Positions 55,036 to 62,589 of a stretch of DNA of 64,000 bases are shown here, in pieces. Source of the stretch: an uncultured Opitutaceae bacterium (GTDB lineage Bacteria; Verrucomicrobiota; Verrucomicrobiia; Opitutales; Opitutaceae). Location: the NCBI GenBank assembly GCA_937902925.1, contig CALFNN010000070.1, positions 310,001 to 374,000 of the forward strand, given 5' to 3'. The translations under genes were made by a program, and so were the position numbers. The notes under the pieces were generated by a model. That model ran no database searches. It saw only the letters and a program-made list of their open reading frames with translations, and was not told where the DNA came from. Positions within the stretch are counted from its first letter, which is position 1. Every line of letters starts with the position of its first letter.

Positions 55036-56394
55036 GTGAATCGCGTCCACATCAAGACCTATGGGTGTCAGATGAACGAGCGCGACAGCGAGGCTGTCGC
55101 GGCGATGCTGCGCGCCCGCGGCTACCGGATCGTGGCGGACGAGGACGATTGCGACATCCTGCTGCTCAACACCTGCAGCGTGCGCGACGCCGCGGAGCAA
55201 AAGGCGATTGGCAAGGCCGGCTATCTCCAGCAACGCAAGAAGAAGCAGCCCGACTTCGTCCTCGGCATCCTCGGCTGCATGGCGCAGAACCGCGGCGCCG
55301 CGCTGCTCGACCAGTTGCCCGACGTCGACCTCATCGTCGGCACGCAGAAATTCCACCAAGTGCCCGGCTACCTCGACAACCTCCGGGCCGCTCGCGAGGC
55401 CGGGACGCCCGTCGGCGCGACGATTGTCGACATCGGCGAGGAAGCCGGCTCGCAGAACACGATCCGCGACCACGACCTCGCCGAGAAACAGGTCAGCGCC
55501 TTCGTCTCGATCCAGCAGGGCTGCAACATGGATTGCTCCTTCTGCATCGTGCCGAAGACGCGCGGCGACGAGCGCTCGCGGCCGATGGATGAAGTCGTCG
55601 CCGAGTGCGGGGCGCTCGCGGAGCGCGGCGTCCGCGAGATCACGCTCCTCGGCCAGATCGTCACGAGCTATGGCCGCCGCGACTACGCGCACACGGGCGG
55701 CATCACGCCGTTCGTGCAGTTGCTCGAGCGCGTGCACGCGATCGACGGCATCGAGCGGATCCGGTTCACCTCGCCGCACCCACGCGGGTTCAAGGACGAC
55801 CTCGTCGCCGCCTACGGCCGCCTCGAGAAACTCTGCGGCTACGCGCACCTGCCGATGCAGTCGGGCAGCAACCGGATCCTGCGCGCGATGAACCGCCCCT
55901 ACACGCGCGAGCGCTACCGCGAGATCGTCGACTCGCTCCGCGCCGTCCGGCCGGATATGTATTTCTCCACGGACGTGATCGTCGGATTCCCCGGCGAGAC
56001 GGAGGAGGACTTCGCCCAGACGCGCGACCTGTTCGAGGCGTGCAACTACGACATGGCCTATGTCTTCAAATATTCCATCCGCACCGGCACGCCGGCCGCG
56101 ACGATGGCGGGGCAGGTTCCCGAGGAAGTGAAGGAGGAGCGGAACCAGATCCTGCTCGACCTCCTCCAGAAAAACTCCGTCCGCCGGAACGCCGCGTTGC
56201 TTGGCACGGTGGAACAGGTGCTCATTGACGGCCCGGACAAGACCGGCCGCCGTTTCACCGGCCGCACGCGGGGGAACCGCGTCTGCGTGTTCGATGCGGA
56301 GCCGAGGCTCGTCGGCGAACTCGTGCCCTTGCGGATCGAACGCGCCAGCGTCAGCACGCTTTACGGCCAGTTGGTGCTGGCCGGCGTGGGGTAA
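55036..56394 (+). CDS. miaB: tRNA-2-methylthio-N6-dimethylallyladenosine synthase MiaB
   Basis: 452 residues from GTG 55036. It is a radical-SAM methylthiotransferase acting at A37 of tRNAs. Cluster ligands: TYGCQMNERDSE, LNTCSVRD and GCMAQNRG in the N-terminal UPF0004 domain; CNMDCSFCIVPKTRG for the radical-SAM cluster; and a TRAM domain at the end (VLIDGPDKTGRRFTGRTRGN). All three N-terminal cysteines are present. The four-helix-bundle element starts 3 bases after its stop. Confidence 0.96.
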   Translation: MNRVHIKTYGCQMNERDSEAVAAMLRARGYRIVADEDDCDILLLNTCSVRDAAEQKAIGKAGYLQQRKKKQPDFVLGILGCMAQNRGAALLDQLPDVDLIVGTQKFHQVPGYLDNLRAAREAGTPVGATIVDIGEEAGSQNTIRDHDLAEKQVSAFVSIQQGCNMDCSFCIVPKTRGDERSRPMDEVVAECGALAERGVREITLLGQIVTSYGRRDYAHTGGITPFVQLLERVHAIDGIERIRFTSPHPRGFKDDLVAAYGRLEKLCGYAHLPMQSGSNRILRAMNRPYTRERYREIVDSLRAVRPDMYFSTDVIVGFPGETEEDFAQTRDLFEACNYDMAYVFKYSIRTGTPAATMAGQVPEEVKEERNQILLDLLQKNSVRRNAALLGTVEQVLIDGPDKTGRRFTGRTRGNRVCVFDAEPRLVGELVPLRIERASVSTLYGQLVLAGVG

Positions 56395-56396
56395 CA

Positions 56397-56883
56397 AATC
56401 GTTCTCGTTCTCTTAATCGTTCTCGTTCTCTCTTTCTGCCTTTGACGATGCCCGCTCCATTCGACCACGAGAAGCTCCGCGCCTATCAAGAGGCTCTTCG
56501 CTTTGTGGCTTGGGTCGCACCCGTGATCGAAGAGCTTCCCGCCAAGCTGTCGGCAAAAGACCAACTCGACCGTGCGTCGACCAGCATCGTGCTTAATATC
56601 GCGGAAGGAAATGGCAAACGATCGCACCCAGACCGACGCCGCCACTTCGACACCGCGCGCGGCTCGGCATTGGAATGTGCGGCGTGCCTGGATGTATTGG
56701 TGGTGCGCGGCAAACTTAGCTCTGAAACCACGCCTGTCGGCAAAGAAATCCTTCTCGGCGCGGTTTCGCCGCTTGCGGGGTTGATTGCGCGTTTCCCGAA
56801 TCAGGTTCACGAGGAGCAAGCGCCCTATGGCGCGACCATTCAAGCCGGAGAGAACGAGAACGATTAGGAGAACGAGAACGATT
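56397..56883. mobile_element. 487-bp element: four-helix-bundle gene between doubled inverted repeats
   Basis: Each end holds two copies of a 16-bp unit, 18 bases apart: AATCGTTCTCGTTCTC at 56397-56412 and 56415-56430 on the left, and the exact reverse complement at 56850-56865 and 56868-56883 on the right. The two 34-base ends differ at one position. The interior encodes a single four-helix-bundle protein whose last codons and stop are in the right repeat. It fills the gap between miaB and the next gene almost completely. No transposase is present. A gene-less derivative sits at 23139-23225. Mobility is inferred. Confidence 0.8.
56448..56867 (+). CDS. Four-helix-bundle protein (S23/bAvd-like family)
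   Basis: 139 residues from ATG 56448. The family pattern is visible: HEKLRAYQEALRFVAWV opens helix one, SAKDQLDRASTSIVLNIAEGNGKRSHPDRRRHFDTARGSALECAACLDVL spans helices two and three, and KEILLGAVSPLAGLIARF helix four. Related proteins occur in rRNA intervening sequences and as accessory proteins of diversity-generating retroelements, where a pentameric bundle binds nucleic acid. The C-terminal GENEND is encoded by the terminal repeat, and its TAG stop ends within the repeat spacing. Confidence 0.88.
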   Translation: MPAPFDHEKLRAYQEALRFVAWVAPVIEELPAKLSAKDQLDRASTSIVLNIAEGNGKRSHPDRRRHFDTARGSALECAACLDVLVVRGKLSSETTPVGKEILLGAVSPLAGLIARFPNQVHEEQAPYGATIQAGENEND

Positions 56884-56889
56884 CAAATC

Positions 56890-57429
56890 ATGTCCCTCAC
56901 CGTCGCCACGCTCATCCCCGGATTGCTGCTCCTCGCGCTCGGCGTGCCGCTGCTGGCCGGCCATTCGGGCTATACGGTGCTGTTGAAGGCCTTCCCGCGC
57001 TCGACGGCCGCCGCGTATGTTTTCTTTGGCGGCGGCGCGGCCTGGTTTCTCTACGCCATCTGGAATCTGTCGCCGGCCGATTTCGGCGACTATCGCAAGC
57101 TGCTCTTCGGTGCGTTTGCGCTCATCGTCGTGCTGTCGTTCAAGTGCGTGCCCGATTTCCTCGCCGTCCGCGGACTGTGCGTGCTCGCCCTGATGGGCGC
57201 CATGCCGCTGCTCGATGCCGCCTACATGGAATACGACCACCCGCAGCGGCTTTTCATGGTGACGCTGGTCTATCTCGTCATCTCCGCCGCCATCTGGCTC
57301 GGCGCCCAGCCCTGGCGGCTGCGCGATTTTCTGGACTGGATGTTTGCGCGGCCCGGTCGCGCCCGCGGCGTCGGTGCGGCGCTCGCCGCCTACGGGCTAC
57401 TGCTGGCCGGCGTGGCGTTCACCTACTGA
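56890..57429 (+). CDS. Uncharacterised integral membrane protein
   Basis: 179 residues with about five hydrophobic helices: LIPGLLLLALGVPLLAG, AAAYVFFGGGAAWFLYAIW, LLFGAFALIVVLSF, LFMVTLVYLVISAAIWLG and ALAAYGLLLAGVAFTY. Its ATG is 6 bases past the right end of the four-helix-bundle element, with no Shine-Dalgarno except the repeat's own purines. gmk follows 5 bases later, so the two are probably co-transcribed. Function unknown. Confidence 0.7.
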   Translation: MSLTVATLIPGLLLLALGVPLLAGHSGYTVLLKAFPRSTAAAYVFFGGGAAWFLYAIWNLSPADFGDYRKLLFGAFALIVVLSFKCVPDFLAVRGLCVLALMGAMPLLDAAYMEYDHPQRLFMVTLVYLVISAAIWLGAQPWRLRDFLDWMFARPGRARGVGAALAAYGLLLAGVAFTY

Positions 57430-57434
57430 CGCCG

Positions 57435-58067
57435 ATGTCCGCGCCCGCCACGCCGCCGCCACCGGCCGGGATGACCTCCGCCCCGGTTTTTCTCGTGCTC
57501 GCGGGGCCGGCCGGCTCCGGCAAGAGCACGCTCTGCGACCGGCTGGTGGACGAGTTGCCCGGCTTCGAACGGGTCATTACGACCACCACCCGCGCGCCGC
57601 GCGACGGCGAGGTCGACGGCGTGCATTATCATTTTCTCACGCCCGAGCAGTTCGACCGGAAGATCGCCGCGGGCGAGTTTCTCGAATGGGCCTGGGTGCA
57701 CGGCCGGCGCCGCTACGGCACGCTGGCCTCGAGCGTCCTCGATCCGATGGCGGCCGGGCGGAGCCTTGTCATCAGCATCGACGTGCAGGGCGTGGAAAGT
57801 CTCCGGCGCGCCGCCGCCGCGGATCCGTTGCTCGCGCGGCGGATGACGACCGTGTTCATCGTGGTCGACCGCGACCGCCTCGTGGCGCGAATGCGCGCGC
57901 GGGCGAAGGACGACGAGGCCGAAATCGCCGGCCGGATGAAGACCGCCGAACGCGAGTTGCAGGAGGCGCACAAGTTCGACTTTCGCATCGAGAGCCGCAC
58001 GCGGGACGAGGATTTCGCCGCGCTCCTGCACATCCTCGAGCGCGCCCGGGCGAAGAGCCGGGCGTAG
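57435..58067 (+). CDS. gmk: Guanylate kinase
   Basis: 210 residues. It phosphorylates GMP to GDP. P-loop LAGPAGSGKSTLCDRL and the GMP-binding ITTTTRAPRDGEVDGVHYHFLTPEQF are seen, along with VISIDVQGVESLR. Later RMKTAERELQEAHKFDFRI matches the lid region. Short Pro/Ala N-terminal extension. Convergent with nadB, with a stem-loop between. Confidence 0.95.
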   Translation: MSAPATPPPPAGMTSAPVFLVLAGPAGSGKSTLCDRLVDELPGFERVITTTTRAPRDGEVDGVHYHFLTPEQFDRKIAAGEFLEWAWVHGRRRYGTLASSVLDPMAAGRSLVISIDVQGVESLRRAAAADPLLARRMTTVFIVVDRDRLVARMRARAKDDEAEIAGRMKTAERELQEAHKFDFRIESRTRDEDFAALLHILERARAKSRA

Positions 58068-58075
58068 ACCCGGCG

Positions 58076-58091
58076 CCGCGGGTTCCCGCGG
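58076..58091. terminator. Stem-loop between convergent gmk and nadB
   Basis: CCGCGGG-TT-CCCGCGG: 7-bp perfect arms around two bases, in the 25-base gap between the two stop codons. A two-base loop is tight but the arms could melt at the tip. No T-run. Bidirectional termination is possible. Confidence 0.35.
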
Positions 58092-58092
58092 G

Positions 58093-59649
58093 TCAGGCTT
58101 CCTCGACGACGTAGTGGCAGCCCTTGCTGCGGGGATTCAGCGAGGCCGCGTGCACGACCAGCAGCGCCGTCTGGATCGCATTGCGCAACTCGACGAGTTC
58201 GCGCGTCACCCGGCAGCCGCGGTAAAAGCTGCCGATCTCCTCGCGCAATTCGAGCAGGATGCGTCGCGCGCGTGTGAGCCGCTTCGGCGAGCGCACGATG
58301 CCGGAGTAGTTCCACATCGTGCTCTGCAGGAGCTGCAAATCCTGGCGGATCAGCGTCGGGTCGGCATCGCGCGTCTGCCCAATCCACGTGCGCGGCGCGG
58401 GCGCCTGAAATGGGTCGCGGGCGATTTCCCCGGCGTCGGCGCGCGCGGTGAATTTTGCGCTGACGAGACACTCGAGCAGCGACGTGCTCGCCAGCCGGTT
58501 CGCGCCGTGCAGCCCGGTGCAGCCGGTTTCCCCGACGGCGTTGAGGTGCTGGACGTTGGTGCGTCCCGCCAGGTCGGTGTGCACGCCACCGCAGGAGAAA
58601 TGGGCGGCGGGCACGATCGGAACCGGCTCGCGCGTCACGTCCACGCCGTGCTCGGAACAGCGGGCGACGACGGTGGGAAAATGATCGCGGATGAATTCGG
58701 GCTTCATCGCCGAGAGATCCAGATAAGCGCACGCCTCGCCGCTCGCCGCGAGTTCCTGGTGAACGGCCCGCGCCACGATGTCGCGCGGCGCCAGCGAGCC
58801 GCGCGGGTGCAGCGCGTCCATGAAACGCTGGCCGCGGGCGTTGACAATCACGCCGCCTTCGCCGCGCAGCGCCTCGGTCACGAGGAAGCGCGGCGTGTTT
58901 TTCTTGAAGAAGACCGTGGGATGAAACTGCACGTATTCGAGGTCGATGAGCCGCGCGCCCACCCGATACGCCATCGCCACGCCGTGGCCGACACTGCCGG
59001 GCTGGTTGGTGCTGTGCAGGAAAATCTGCCCAAGCCCCCCGGTCGCGAGCACGGTCTTCTTCGCCACCACCGCGTGCACCTCCCCGCTGGCCGTATCGAG
59101 CACGTAGGCCCCGAAGCAGGTCAGCGGCGCATAATGATCGGCGAGGTGGTCGGTGCTGTGCGAGAGCGTGAGCAGATCGACCGCGACCCAGCCGGTGCGG
59201 CGCGCGATCCGCGGCGTGGCGTCGACCTGCGCGGCGACCGCGGAGAGAATCGCATGGCCGGTCAAATCCTTCGCGTGGATGATGCGGCGTGCGCTGTGCC
59301 CGCCCTCGCGGGTGAAATCGAGCCGGCCGGCCGCATCGCGGTCGAATACGACCCCGACCTCGTCCAGCAGCAGCTCCTTCACCGCCGCCGGACCCTCGCG
59401 GACGAGATTCTCGACGGCGGCGGGATTGGAGGTGCCATCGCTCGCCTCGACGATGTCCCGCGCCAGTTGCGCCGGGTCGGGCGCGGTATCGTAGATGATG
59501 CCGCCCTGCGCCCAGTCGCTGTTCGCAACGAGCGGCCCCTCGAGCGAAAGCAGCTCGACCGAGAGGCCCGCCTTCGCCGCATGGAGTGCATACGCCGAAC
59601 CGGCGAGACCCGCACCGATCACGAGGCAGTCGGTGTGGAGCGTTTTCAC
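58093..59649 (-). CDS. nadB: L-aspartate oxidase NadB
   Basis: 518 residues from GTG 59649. It oxidises L-aspartate to iminoaspartate, using FAD, in NAD synthesis. VIGAGLAGSAYALHAAKAG binds FAD; NSDWAQGGIIYD, the REGGHSARRIIHAKDLTG segment, CGGVHTDLAGRT and LASTSLLECLV are family signatures. Its GTG overlaps the nadC stop (GTGA), giving translation coupling. Last gene of the nadA-nadC-nadB unit. Confidence 0.94.
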   Translation of the reverse strand: MKTLHTDCLVIGAGLAGSAYALHAAKAGLSVELLSLEGPLVANSDWAQGGIIYDTAPDPAQLARDIVEASDGTSNPAAVENLVREGPAAVKELLLDEVGVVFDRDAAGRLDFTREGGHSARRIIHAKDLTGHAILSAVAAQVDATPRIARRTGWVAVDLLTLSHSTDHLADHYAPLTCFGAYVLDTASGEVHAVVAKKTVLATGGLGQIFLHSTNQPGSVGHGVAMAYRVGARLIDLEYVQFHPTVFFKKNTPRFLVTEALRGEGGVIVNARGQRFMDALHPRGSLAPRDIVARAVHQELAASGEACAYLDLSAMKPEFIRDHFPTVVARCSEHGVDVTREPVPIVPAAHFSCGGVHTDLAGRTNVQHLNAVGETGCTGLHGANRLASTSLLECLVSAKFTARADAGEIARDPFQAPAPRTWIGQTRDADPTLIRQDLQLLQSTMWNYSGIVRSPKRLTRARRILLELREEIGSFYRGCRVTRELVELRNAIQTALLVVHAASLNPRSKGCHYVVEEA

Positions 59650-60494
59650 TTCGCGCGGCGGGCCGGCAGCATCGTCAGGCTCAAATCCGCGGCGGGCGCG
59701 GAGTGGGTGAGGGCGCCCACGCTGATCACGTCGACGCCCGGCAGCGCGTAGTCCCGCAGCGTCTCGTAGCGCACGCCGCCGGAGACCTCGATCACGGCGC
59801 GGCGGTCGATCAGTTTCACCGCCGCGCGGACCTGCGCCGGAGTCATGTTGTCGAGCAGGATGACCTCCGCCCCGGCCCGCAGTGCCTCGCGCACCTCGGC
59901 CGGCGTCTTCGCCTCGACCTCGATCTTCGCGAGATGCGGCGCGGCGGCGCGGGCGAGCTTGACCGCCCTCGCGAGCGAGCCGGCGGCGGCGATGTGGTTG
60001 TCCTTGATGAGCACGTGCTCGCCGAGCGACGAGCGGTGGTTGCAACAGCCGCCGCAGCGCACGGCGTATTTTTCGAGCGCGCGCCAGCCGGGCGTCGTCT
60101 TGCGCGTGTCGACGATGCGCACGCCGCTGCCGGCAACCGCGTCGGCAAACCGGCGCGAGAGCGTGGCCACGCCCGAGAGCCGCTGCAGGAAATTGAGCGC
60201 CGTCCGCTCCGCCGTGAGCAACGCCGCCGTCGGGCCGGCGACGCTCAGGACGCGCGCACCTTTTTTGACGCGGTCCCCATCCCTCGCCGTCGGGACTACT
60301 TTCAGCGCCGGATCGACGCGGGTGAAGACGCGCCCCGCCACGTCGAGCCCGCACACGACGAGCTCCTGTCCCGCCTCGATGAACGCCCGCGAGCGATGTC
60401 GTGGCGAAAAAATCGTCCGACTCGTGACGTCACCCAGCCCGGCATCCTCGTCGAGGGCGAGATCGATCAGGTGGTCGGTGCGGGGAGTCATCAT
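59646..60494 (-). CDS. nadC: Nicotinate-nucleotide pyrophosphorylase NadC
   Basis: 282 residues, quinolinate phosphoribosyltransferase. TAERTALNFLQRLSGVATLSRRF, DTRKTTPGWRALEKYAVRCGGCCNHR, IKDNHIA, KIEVEAKT, EVILLDNMTP and IEVSGGV make a full set of family motifs. It turns quinolinate into nicotinate mononucleotide. It follows nadA with a 63-base gap that contains an AT-rich palindrome. ATG 60494 or 60491. Confidence 0.96.
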   Translation of the reverse strand: MMTPRTDHLIDLALDEDAGLGDVTSRTIFSPRHRSRAFIEAGQELVVCGLDVAGRVFTRVDPALKVVPTARDGDRVKKGARVLSVAGPTAALLTAERTALNFLQRLSGVATLSRRFADAVAGSGVRIVDTRKTTPGWRALEKYAVRCGGCCNHRSSLGEHVLIKDNHIAAAGSLARAVKLARAAAPHLAKIEVEAKTPAEVREALRAGAEVILLDNMTPAQVRAAVKLIDRRAVIEVSGGVRYETLRDYALPGVDVISVGALTHSAPAADLSLTMLPARRAK

Positions 60495-60518
60495 GGCGGG
60501 TGGGCGGGCGAGCGCGAG

Positions 60519-60547
60519 GAGGTTGTCAACTATTAGTTGACAACCTC
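60519..60547. repeat. AT-rich odd palindrome between nadA and nadC
   Basis: Two perfect 14-bp arms around a single T, including GTTGTCAACTA and its complement TAGTTGACAAC. This is the longest of the three copies and the only one outside a gene. In the transcript (leftward) it lies 25 bases before the nadC start. A one-base loop is not a normal RNA hairpin, so it could be a protein-binding site or a mobile palindrome. Confidence 0.8.
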
Positions 60548-60557
60548 TTGGGGTGGA

Positions 60558-61601
60558 TCAGGTGGCGGGGGTGAGTTCGAACATCCGGTCGATGCAGCGC
60601 GCGGCCCGGCGGCGCAGGTCTTCGTCGAGCGTCACGATCTGGTCGGGACGCGGCGCGAGCAGCGCGTCGCGCACCTTCTCGAGCGAGTTGAGCTTCATGT
60701 AAGGGCACAGCCGGCAGCCACCGATGAAGGTTTTCTCCGGCGCCTCGACCTCGAGCCGGTCGACGAGGCCGCACTCGGTCAGCATGAGAAAATAGGGCGC
60801 CACCGTCTGCTTGACGTATTTCATCATCGCCCCGGTGCTGCCCACAAAGTCCGCGAGCGCCGCGACCTCCGGCGTGCACTCGGGATGCGCGACCACCTTG
60901 AGCCCGGGAAACTGCGCGCGTGCGGCAGCGATCTGCCCGGCCGTGAATTCGTCGTGGACGAGGCAGGTCCCGTCGGAGGAAATGATTTCCTTGGCGACGC
61001 CGCGCCGCTTCAGCTCGCTGCGGACGTTTTCCGCCATGAGCCGGTCCGGCACGAACAGGATCCGCCGCGCCGGCAGATTCGCCACGATGTCGTAGACATT
61101 GCCCGAGGTGACGCACACGTCGGATTCCGCCTTCACGTCGGCGGTGCTGTTGATGTAGCAGACGACCGTCGCATCGGGATAAAGCGCCTTGAGCCGGCGC
61201 ACGCCGTCGCCGTCGATCGAGTCGGCGAGCGAGCAACCGGAGCCGCGGTCGGGCACGACCACCGTGGCGTCGGGCGACAGGATTTTCGCGGTCTCCGCCA
61301 TGAAGACCACGCCGGCGAACACGATCACCTTCGCCCGCGCCTGCTTCGCCATCAGGCTGAGGTAATACGAGTCGCCCTTGTAATCGCCAACGCCGTAGAT
61401 GATCTCCGGTTCCACATAGGAATGCGTGAGGATGACCGCATCCTTCTCGCGCTTGAGCCGGTTGATCTCGAGGGTCAGCGGCGCGATCTCGCGGCAGGTC
61501 TCGAGGTTCCATTTCCGGCCGTGCGGATCGCAGTCGACGTGCAGCAGCGCCCGCAGCAGGCGCTCGGCCTCGGCTTCGATGATATCGGCGGTGGCGATCA
61601 T
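60558..61601 (-). CDS. nadA: Quinolinate synthase NadA
   Basis: 347 residues from ATG 61601. It condenses iminoaspartate with dihydroxyacetone phosphate to quinolinate, using a 4Fe-4S cluster. Conserved: ILTHSYVEPEIIYGVGDYKGDS, VVPDRGSGCSLADSI, CYINSTADVKAESDVCVTSGN, HPECTPEVAALADFVGSTG and GGCRLCPYMKLNSLEKV. The three cluster cysteines are in these segments. First gene of the NAD operon; the plus-strand gene starts 135 bases away. Confidence 0.96.
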   Translation of the reverse strand: MIATADIIEAEAERLLRALLHVDCDPHGRKWNLETCREIAPLTLEINRLKREKDAVILTHSYVEPEIIYGVGDYKGDSYYLSLMAKQARAKVIVFAGVVFMAETAKILSPDATVVVPDRGSGCSLADSIDGDGVRRLKALYPDATVVCYINSTADVKAESDVCVTSGNVYDIVANLPARRILFVPDRLMAENVRSELKRRGVAKEIISSDGTCLVHDEFTAGQIAAARAQFPGLKVVAHPECTPEVAALADFVGSTGAMMKYVKQTVAPYFLMLTECGLVDRLEVEAPEKTFIGGCRLCPYMKLNSLEKVRDALLAPRPDQIVTLDEDLRRRAARCIDRMFELTPAT

Positions 61602-61736
61602 GGGCGGCGGGACAATCAACGTCGCCGGTTGCCGGGCGTTTTTCAAGCCGGCGTGGTGTCATTCCCACGCAGCGCCCGTCGCCGTTGACCACAATCTGCT
61701 TGCGACCGGCCGCGGGGTTTTTGAATAAACCGTCCC

Positions 61737-62078
61737 GTGCAACCCGGACCCACCCCGTTGTTACTGGCCACCCCGCCCACCACGCTGGAAAAGCTCAAGC
61801 ACATCCCATCCGGGACCTGGCTCAACCTCGGCGGGTGCATCCTGACCGTGGCGATCGTCGTCGGGGCGTGGCGCACGCTGCGCAAGATCAACGAACTCGT
61901 GCCGTGGATCGTCTCGGTGCTGGCCGCCGCGATGATCTTCTCCTACTGGACCTACAATCGCACCGAGCCGAAGTTTCTCACGCCGGTGGTCGACCAGCTC
62001 ACGCAAATCCTGCCGACGAAATCGAAACACGAGCAGGACTTGGAAAAGCTGCGCAAGAGCCGGGAAGATCATCCCTGA
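61737..62078 (+). CDS. Small membrane protein, unknown
   Basis: 113 residues from GTG 61737. Two hydrophobic segments (NLGGCILTVAIVVGAW and VPWIVSVLAAAMIFSYW) and a charged C-terminus (TKSKHEQDLEKLRKSREDHP). No domain recognised. It is followed by about 196 bases without a gene in which I saw nothing else of note. Confidence 0.6.
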   Translation: MQPGPTPLLLATPPTTLEKLKHIPSGTWLNLGGCILTVAIVVGAWRTLRKINELVPWIVSVLAAAMIFSYWTYNRTEPKFLTPVVDQLTQILPTKSKHEQDLEKLRKSREDHP

Positions 62079-62261
62079 CCGGGCGGCCGGCAAGTCGGTT
62101 TTGACTTGGGCGATCCATTGCCGCACGCTGGCCGCGAGCTTTGGCTGCCGAACGAAGAACTCATGCCGCGGCCCGCGGTCTCATGGCAGGCGCCGAGCTG
62201 AAGTTCTTTCCATCCCCGACGCGGCGGTCGGGGGCGCCGTTCAAAATCCCGCCGCCCAACC

Positions 62262-62267
62262 CAGGAG
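62262..62267 (+). promoter_or_regulatory. Strong Shine-Dalgarno (AGGAGA), an exception in this window
   Basis: CCAGGAGAATCCTC ATG: AGGAGA lies 7 bases before the start at 62275. Nearly all other genes here start without such a site, so this one decides the start and may mean high or regulated translation. Confidence 0.6.
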
Positions 62268-62274
62268 AATCCTC

Positions 62275-62589
62275 ATGAAACTACGTGATGCCTATCGCCA
62301 GAAATTCGAGGCCCAGATCGAGGAGTTGAACGCCCGGCTTGCGGTCATGCGTGCCCAGGCGAAACGCCTCGCCGCCGACGCGAAGATCGCCGCGCACGAG
62401 GAACTGGCCGACACCGACCGGAAACTCGCCGCGCTGAAAACCCGCCTCGCGGAACTCCGCGTCTCGGGCGACGACGCGTGGCAGGACATGAAGGGCGGCG
62501 TCGAATCCGCCTGGACCGATTTGCACAAGGCCGCGAAGCAGGCCATGAAACGCTTCGGCGCCAAACCGACGAGCACCCGCGCCCGTTGA
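62275..62589 (+). CDS. Small coiled-coil protein
   Basis: 104 residues from ATG 62275, backed by a strong Shine-Dalgarno. It is almost wholly helical and charged: QKFEAQIEELNARLAVMRAQ, then AHEELADTDRKLAALKTRLAEL, then AWTDLHKAAKQAMKRFG. Heptad spacing of Leu and Ala indicates a coiled coil. Similar small proteins occur beside UbiB-type genes, but I do not assign a function. Its stop overlaps the next ATG by one base. Confidence 0.7.
   Translation: MKLRDAYRQKFEAQIEELNARLAVMRAQAKRLAADAKIAAHEELADTDRKLAALKTRLAELRVSGDDAWQDMKGGVESAWTDLHKAAKQAMKRFGAKPTSTRAR

Noticed and set aside
58093-60354. A 753-residue open frame that would fuse a long N-terminal part to NadB
   Set aside because: The extra part is nadC read in another frame; NadB starts naturally at GTG 59649 with the FAD motif close behind.
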